This document shows positions 58,989 through 64,000 of a DNA stretch of 64,000 bases, piece after piece. Under the pieces are notes generated by a model. That model did no database searches. It saw only the letters and a list, made by a program, of their open reading frames with translations, and was not told the DNA's origin. The translations under genes were made by a program, and so were the position numbers. Source of the DNA: an uncultured Prevotellaceae bacterium (GTDB taxonomy: Bacteria; Bacteroidota; Bacteroidia; Bacteroidales; Bacteroidaceae); contig CAMKEM010000005.1 in NCBI GenBank assembly GCA_946411565.1, positions 1 through 64,000 on the forward strand. The letters are read 5' to 3'. How positions within the stretch are numbered: position 1 is the first letter of the stretch; each line of letters begins with the position of its first letter.

Positions 58989-61862
58989 TTACAGAGTCTG
59001 CTTAACCTCGATCTCAGTGAAGGTCTCGAGGATATCGCCCTGCTGAATATCATTGAAGTTAACGAGTGAGATACCGCACTCGAAGTTGGTAGCAACCTCC
59101 TTGACATCATCCTTGAAACGCTTGAGGGCGTTGATCTCGGCTGTGTGAACCACAATACCATCACGGATGACACGAGCCTTGTCAGTACGGTGAACCTTAC
59201 CCTCGACAACCATAGCACCGGCAACAGTACCGACCTTGGAAATCTTGTAAACCTCACGTACCTCAACCTGACCGGTAACAACCTCCTTCTTAACCTTATC
59301 AAGCATACCCTCCATCACAGAAGTGATATCGTCGATAGCATCATAGATGACAGAGTATGTATTGATCTCAACGCCGTGCTGCTCTGCAACCTTCTTAGCC
59401 GCAGCAGAAGGACGGACATTAAAGCCGATGATGATAGAGTTCTCAGCAGCAGAAGCAAGCATTACGTCGTTCTCTGAGATCTGACCTACGGCACCCTGTA
59501 TCACATTCACCTGAATCTTCTCAGTAGAGAGCTTGATGAATGAGTCAGAGAGAGCCTCGACAGAACCCTGTGTATCAGCCTTGACGATAAGGTTGAGAAC
59601 GTGGAACTCACCAAGAGCGATACGGTGAGCGATTTCCTCAAGACCGACAACCTTAGTCGTTCTGAGACTCTGCTCACGCTGCAACTGCAAACGCTTGTTG
59701 GCAATATCCCTTGCCTCCTGCTCAGTCTCCATGATATGGAATGAGTCACCTGCACTTGGAGCTCCGTTAAGACCGAGAATGATAGCAGGCTCTGCAGGAC
59801 GAACATTGTCTATTCTCTGGTTACGCTCGTTGAAGATAGCCTTCACACGACCATAGTATGTACCAGCAATCACAATATCACCCATCTTCAGAGTACCATT
59901 GCTTACGAGCATTGTAGCCACATAGCCACGGCCCTTGTCAAGAGAAGCCTCGATAACAGAACCAGTAGCCTTACGGTTTGGATTTGCCTTGAGGTCAAGC
60001 ATCTCAGCCTCGAGAAGAACTTTCTCAAGAAGCTCTGCAACACCTGTACCTTTCTTGGCACTTATCTCCTGACACTGGTACTTACCACCCCACTCCTCTA
60101 CAAGGAGATTCATGGCTGCAAGATCCTGACGAATCTTGTCTGGGTTAGCACCAGGCTTATCGATCTTGTTGATTGCGAACACCATAGGAACGTTAGCTGC
60201 CTGAGCATGGGCAATAGCCTCCTTGGTGGTAGGCATGATAGAGTCATCAGCGGCAATGATGATAATCGCGATATCAGTTACCTGAGTACCACGGGCACGC
60301 ATAGCGGTGAATGCCTCGTGACCTGGAGTATCAAGGAATGTGATCTTACGACCATCCTCAAGCTTCACGTTATAAGCACCGATGTGCTGTGTGATACCAC
60401 CAGCCTCACCAGCGATCACGTTTGTCTGACGGATATAGTCAAGGAGAGAAGTCTTACCGTGGTCAACATGTCCCATCACAGTTACGATAGGAGCACGACT
60501 TACGAGATCATTCTCATCATCCTCAGCCTCCTGAACAGCCTCCTGTACCTCGGCACTTACATACTCTGTTGTAAAGCCGAACTCCTCAGCAACGATGTTG
60601 ATAGTCTCAGCATCCAGACGCTGGTTGATACTTACCATAACGCCGATTGACATCAGAGTACCGATAAGCTTGGTAACAGGAATATCCATCATAGTAGCAA
60701 GCTCTGAAACAGTAACGAACTCGGTGAGCTTCAGTACCTTCTCGCCCAACTCCTGCTCGAGAAGTTCCTCGTCACGCTTTTCAGCAGCAGCATCACGCTT
60801 TTCCTTACGGTACTTAGCACCCTTCTTGTTCTGGCTTGACTTAGAAGTCAGACGTGCGAGGGTTTCCTTTACCTGACGTGCTACATCCTCTTCGTTTACC
60901 TCCTGAGGCTTGTTATTCTGCTTATTCTTGTTCTTATTCTTCTTGCCCTGATTATTCTTGTTCTTATTGCCCTGAGGCTGGTTAGCAGCGGCATTGATAT
61001 CCACGCGTTCCTTATTCATACGGTTGCGCTTCTTCTTCTCGCCGTTAGCCGCCTTCTGAGCATCACGAGCCTGCTGAGCCTTTTCCTCACGTTCCTTACG
61101 GCGCTCCTCCTTAGTCTTCTTCTTCGGACGAGTGCTTTGGTTCAAGGCATCAAGGTCAATCTTACCCACCACGTTCATCTTCTGACCGAGCATCTTACGC
61201 TCGTTCTTTGTGGTGAATACCTCAACCTCCTTCTCCCAAGGCTCTTCTACCTTCACCTTTTCAGGCTCAGCCTTCTTCTGCTCCTGCTTTGGAGCCTCTG
61301 CCTTCGGAGTTTCAGCCTTTGGAGCTTCCTTTACAGGTTCTGCCTTCTTCTGCTCTTGCTTTGGAGCATCATTCTTTGGAGCCTCAGCCTTCTTCTGTTC
61401 CTGCTTTGGAGCCTCTGCCTTTGGAGTTTCCTTAGTTGGTTCAGCTTTCTTTTCTGCCTTCTGATCTGGCTTCTTCTTACCGTTCAGGGCATCAAGGTCT
61501 ATCTTGCCAAGAGGCTTGAACTCCTGACGTGTCTCCTTCTTCTCTACCTTTGGAGCAGCCTCAGCAGCCTTGGTCTCCTTAGCTTGTTTCTGCTCCTTGG
61601 ATTCCTTAGCCTCCTTGTGCTCCTTCGGCTTCTTCTGGAAGAGTTTCTCTGCCTGAGTGCGGACTTCCTTATCCTTTGCAAAGGCAGCAGAAAGAGCCTT
61701 GTACTGCTCATCGCTGATCTTGCATGAAGGATCGGACTTCACCTCACCCAAATCAGGTCTCTTTTCCAGAAACTCAACAGCAGTTCCTAAACCGATGTTA
61801 AGTTCACGTATTGCTTTATTTAATCTTATACTCATTAAAAACTTACCAAGCCATCCCGTCAC
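58989..61862 (-). CDS. infB: Translation initiation factor IF-2
   Basis: 957 aa; [22 protein letters not shown]; repetitive [13 protein letters not shown]-terminal region. Confidence 0.96.
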   Translation of the reverse strand: MTGWLGKFLMSIRLNKAIRELNIGLGTAVEFLEKRPDLGEVKSDPSCKISDEQYKALSAAFAKDKEVRTQAEKLFQKKPKEHKEAKESKEQKQAKETKAAEAAPKVEKKETRQEFKPLGKIDLDALNGKKKPDQKAEKKAEPTKETPKAEAPKQEQKKAEAPKNDAPKQEQKKAEPVKEAPKAETPKAEAPKQEQKKAEPEKVKVEEPWEKEVEVFTTKNERKMLGQKMNVVGKIDLDALNQSTRPKKKTKEERRKEREEKAQQARDAQKAANGEKKKRNRMNKERVDINAAANQPQGNKNKNNQGKKNKNKNKQNNKPQEVNEEDVARQVKETLARLTSKSSQNKKGAKYRKEKRDAAAEKRDEELLEQELGEKVLKLTEFVTVSELATMMDIPVTKLIGTLMSIGVMVSINQRLDAETINIVAEEFGFTTEYVSAEVQEAVQEAEDDENDLVSRAPIVTVMGHVDHGKTSLLDYIRQTNVIAGEAGGITQHIGAYNVKLEDGRKITFLDTPGHEAFTAMRARGTQVTDIAIIIIAADDSIMPTTKEAIAHAQAANVPMVFAINKIDKPGANPDKIRQDLAAMNLLVEEWGGKYQCQEISAKKGTGVAELLEKVLLEAEMLDLKANPNRKATGSVIEASLDKGRGYVATMLVSNGTLKMGDIVIAGTYYGRVKAIFNERNQRIDNVRPAEPAIILGLNGAPSAGDSFHIMETEQEARDIANKRLQLQREQSLRTTKVVGLEEIAHRIALGEFHVLNLIVKADTQGSVEALSDSFIKLSTEKIQVNVIQGAVGQISENDVMLASAAENSIIIGFNVRPSAAAKKVAEQHGVEINTYSVIYDAIDDITSVMEGMLDKVKKEVVTGQVEVREVYKISKVGTVAGAMVVEGKVHRTDKARVIRDGIVVHTAEINALKRFKDDVKEVATNFECGISLVNFNDIQQGDILETFTEIEVKQTL

Positions 61863-61914
61863 AAAATCGGGTCAAGTCCTGGATTTTTTCTATTTGTTAT
61901 TCAACTTTCACTTT

Positions 61915-62046
61915 GCTCAAGTTGAAGGTTTTAAGGTTTATCGGTTTTCTGGTTCTCTGGTCGGAATGCCATTACCAATACGACCTCTTAACCTTAATAA
62001 CCTCATAACCTGATAACCCATGAAGTTGAGCTTACGAAACTTCAGT
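61915..62046. repeat. AGGTTT/AACCTC inverted-arm repeat, copy A
   Basis: GAAGGTTTTAAGGTTTATCGGTTTTCTGGTTCTCTGGTCGGA ... CGACCTCTTAACCTTAATAACCTCATAACC...CCCATGAAGTTGAGCTT. Confidence 0.8.
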
Positions 62047-62051
62047 TACTT

Positions 62052-63320
62052 TTACTGTTCAAACTCTGCTCTCAGAACTTCCAGTACCTGATCAACAGTT
62101 TCCTCCTCGAGGTCAGCCTTTGAAATAAGCATCTCACGTGGAGCATTGAGCACAGCCTTAGCTGTATCAAGACCAATACCCTTGATTGCATCAAGAACCC
62201 ACTGGTCAATCTCATCGTTGAACTCGTCGAGATAGATATCGTCTGAATCCACGTTACCATCCTCACCAAGATCACGGAATACGTCGATTGTGTATTCTGT
62301 AAGCATAGAAGCGAGCTTGATGTTCTGACCACCACGACCGATAGCCAGACTTACCTCCTCTGGTGAGAGGTAAACCTCTGCCTTGTGGTTCTCGTCATCA
62401 AGCACGATGCTGTTGATGCGGGCAGGAGCAAGGGCACGCTGAATGAAGAGCTTTGTGTTTGCTGTGTAGTTGATAACGTCAAGGTTCTCGTTGCAAAGCT
62501 CACGAACGATACCGTGAACACGACTACCCTTAACACCTACGCAAGCTCCAACTGGATCGATACGCTCATCGAAGCTCTCAACAGCAATCTTTGCACGCTC
62601 TCCTGGAAGACGAGCAATACGACGGATAGTAACCTGACCTTCTGCAATCTCAGGAACCTCAGCCTCAAGCAAACGCTGGAGGAAGAGAGGACTTGTACGA
62701 GAAAGGATGATCTTAGGATTGTTATTCTCGTTGTCCACACGCTGGATAACAGCCTTAACGGTCTCACCCTTACGATACTGGTCTTGTGGAATCTGCTCTG
62801 CCTTTGGAAGGATAAGCTCGTTGTTCTCGTCGTCAACGATAAGAACCTCACGCTTCCAAGTCTGGTAAACCTCACCAGAGATAATCTCGCCCACACGATC
62901 CTTGTACTTGCTGTAGAGGCTATCGTGCTCAAGCTCGAGAATCTTACTTGCAAGAGTCTGACGAAGGTTAAGAATGGCACGACGACCGAACTTAGCGAAG
63001 TCAACGCGCTCTGACACGTCCTCACCAACCTCATAGTCAGCCTCAATCTTCTGAGCCTCTGTAAGAGCAATCTCCTTGTTCTCATCAGTAACCTCGCCAT
63101 CAGCTACGACAACACGGTTACGGTAGATCTCGAAGTCACCCTTGTCTGGGTTCACGATTACGTCAAAGTTCTCATCACTGCCGAAGATCTTAGCAATGAC
63201 ATTACGGAAACTCTCTTCCAATACGCTAACCAAAGTAGTACGATCGATGTTCTTGGTGTCCTTGAACTCCTTGAACGTCTCAATCATATTTGGCTGTAAA
63301 ATTACTTCTTTCTTTGCCAT
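62052..63320 (-). CDS. nusA: Transcription termination/antitermination factor NusA
   Basis: 422 aa; RNLRQTLASKI, VGACVGVKGSRVHGIVREL, LAIGRGGQNIKLAS. Confidence 0.95.
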   Translation of the reverse strand: MAKKEVILQPNMIETFKEFKDTKNIDRTTLVSVLEESFRNVIAKIFGSDENFDVIVNPDKGDFEIYRNRVVVADGEVTDENKEIALTEAQKIEADYEVGEDVSERVDFAKFGRRAILNLRQTLASKILELEHDSLYSKYKDRVGEIISGEVYQTWKREVLIVDDENNELILPKAEQIPQDQYRKGETVKAVIQRVDNENNNPKIILSRTSPLFLQRLLEAEVPEIAEGQVTIRRIARLPGERAKIAVESFDERIDPVGACVGVKGSRVHGIVRELCNENLDVINYTANTKLFIQRALAPARINSIVLDDENHKAEVYLSPEEVSLAIGRGGQNIKLASMLTEYTIDVFRDLGEDGNVDSDDIYLDEFNDEIDQWVLDAIKGIGLDTAKAVLNAPREMLISKADLEEETVDQVLEVLRAEFEQ

Positions 63321-63329
63321 TATATTGTT

Positions 63330-63797
63330 TTATTTAAAATTTATCAAGTATTTGCAGTATTTCACCTCGTCCATTGAGAACTGCTTCTCAACCTCAACGA
63401 GCTGTGGACGCTTCTTGCCTTCCACCTTCTGCTTCTCGCTGACAGTCACGACGAACTGCCTTCCGTCAACCGACTTCAGCACACCTTCCAGTTTCTTACC
63501 GTCGGCAGCAAGCACCTCCACATTCTTTCCGATGCAGTTGATGTATTGCTGCTCCACCTTGAATGGCTGACCAATACCTGCGCTACCCACCTCAAGTTCA
63601 TAATCCTCTTCGTCACGGTTAAGGTGATCCTCAATGAAGCGGCTCAAGGACACGCAATCCTCAATCCACACTCCATCAGCATGGTCAATCTCCACTACGA
63701 TACGGTCATCTGTGCTAACCTCGATGTCAACCAGGAAATACTCCTTGTCCTGGAGCCATTCCTCTACTACTGTCTTAACGACGTTCTTGTCTATCAT
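63330..63797 (-). CDS. rimP: Ribosome maturation factor RimP
   Basis: 155 aa; CVSLSRFIEDHLNRDEEDYELEVGSAGIGQPF; upstream of nusA. Confidence 0.92.
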   Translation of the reverse strand: MIDKNVVKTVVEEWLQDKEYFLVDIEVSTDDRIVVEIDHADGVWIEDCVSLSRFIEDHLNRDEEDYELEVGSAGIGQPFKVEQQYINCIGKNVEVLAADGKKLEGVLKSVDGRQFVVTVSEKQKVEGKKRPQLVEVEKQFSMDEVKYCKYLINFK

Positions 63798-63833
63798 TCT
63801 CTCAATTTAAGTAATTCAACTCTCGCATGGCTC

Positions 63834-63990
63834 AAGTAGAGGTTTTATGGTTTAAAGGTTTTCTGGTTCTCTGGTCGGACTTGCTTTAGCTTGGTGAACT
63901 TGCGAACAATGTCATTATTGACACGACCTCATAACCCTACAACCTCACAACCTATAACCCATGAAGTCGAGCTTGTGAGACTTCAATTAT
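63834..63990. repeat. AGGTTT/AACCTC inverted-arm repeat, copy B
   Basis: AGGTTTTATGGTTTAAAGGTTTTCTGGTTCTCTGGTCGGA ... CGACCTCATAACCCTACAACCTCACAACCTATAACCCATGAAGTCGAGCTT. Confidence 0.8.
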
Positions 63991-64000
63991 GTAATAAAAC

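Noticed and set aside
58989-61862. Repetitive [12 protein letters not shown] region of infB as a novel domain
   Set aside because: Low-complexity N-terminal extensions are common in Bacteroidota IF-2.

Overview
The window looks like a chromosomal segment of a Bacteroidota genome, probably Prevotella-like. Evidence: Bacteroidota-type promoters (TTTG-N19-TAnnTTTGC), an argR-GNAT-argG-argC-argD-proC-proB-proA order, and a rimP-nusA-infB-sufB-sufC-sufD order. It starts in the 5' end of a 16S rRNA gene (minus strand). Housekeeping genes follow: murF, proA/B/C, argD/C/G, GNAT, argR, ddl, rluD, PASTA protein, rpmH, efp, glycosyltransferase, radC, DUF59 protein and lpxH. From about 18 to 32 kb there is a repeat-rich accessory zone with a DUF3791-DUF3990-DUF3791 three-gene cassette, a REP-associated IS200-like transposase (RAYT) with mirror-image REP arrays, a DUF3987/VirE-like protein preceded by phased iteron-like repeats plus two uncharacterised ORFs, and rtcB with a long leader. 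From 32 to 52 kb lie an outer-membrane beta-barrel protein, nagB, a DUF4954 protein, a well-bounded six-gene envelope operon (promoter ~49.45 kb, terminator ~38.28 kb) and a GH43/GH51 pair. The end carries sufD-sufC-aquaporin-sufB-infB-nusA-rimP. The most unusual signal is intergenic: several repeat families, including a 36-bp GTAAC repeat (11 copies), hairpins whose arms are 9-bp or 11-bp tandem repeats, a ~90-bp GGATTTATC palindrome family, a 180-nt multi-hairpin element, and G/C-rich palindromes that have become coding sequence in radC and lpxH. All family assignments come from reading the translations; no searches were run.
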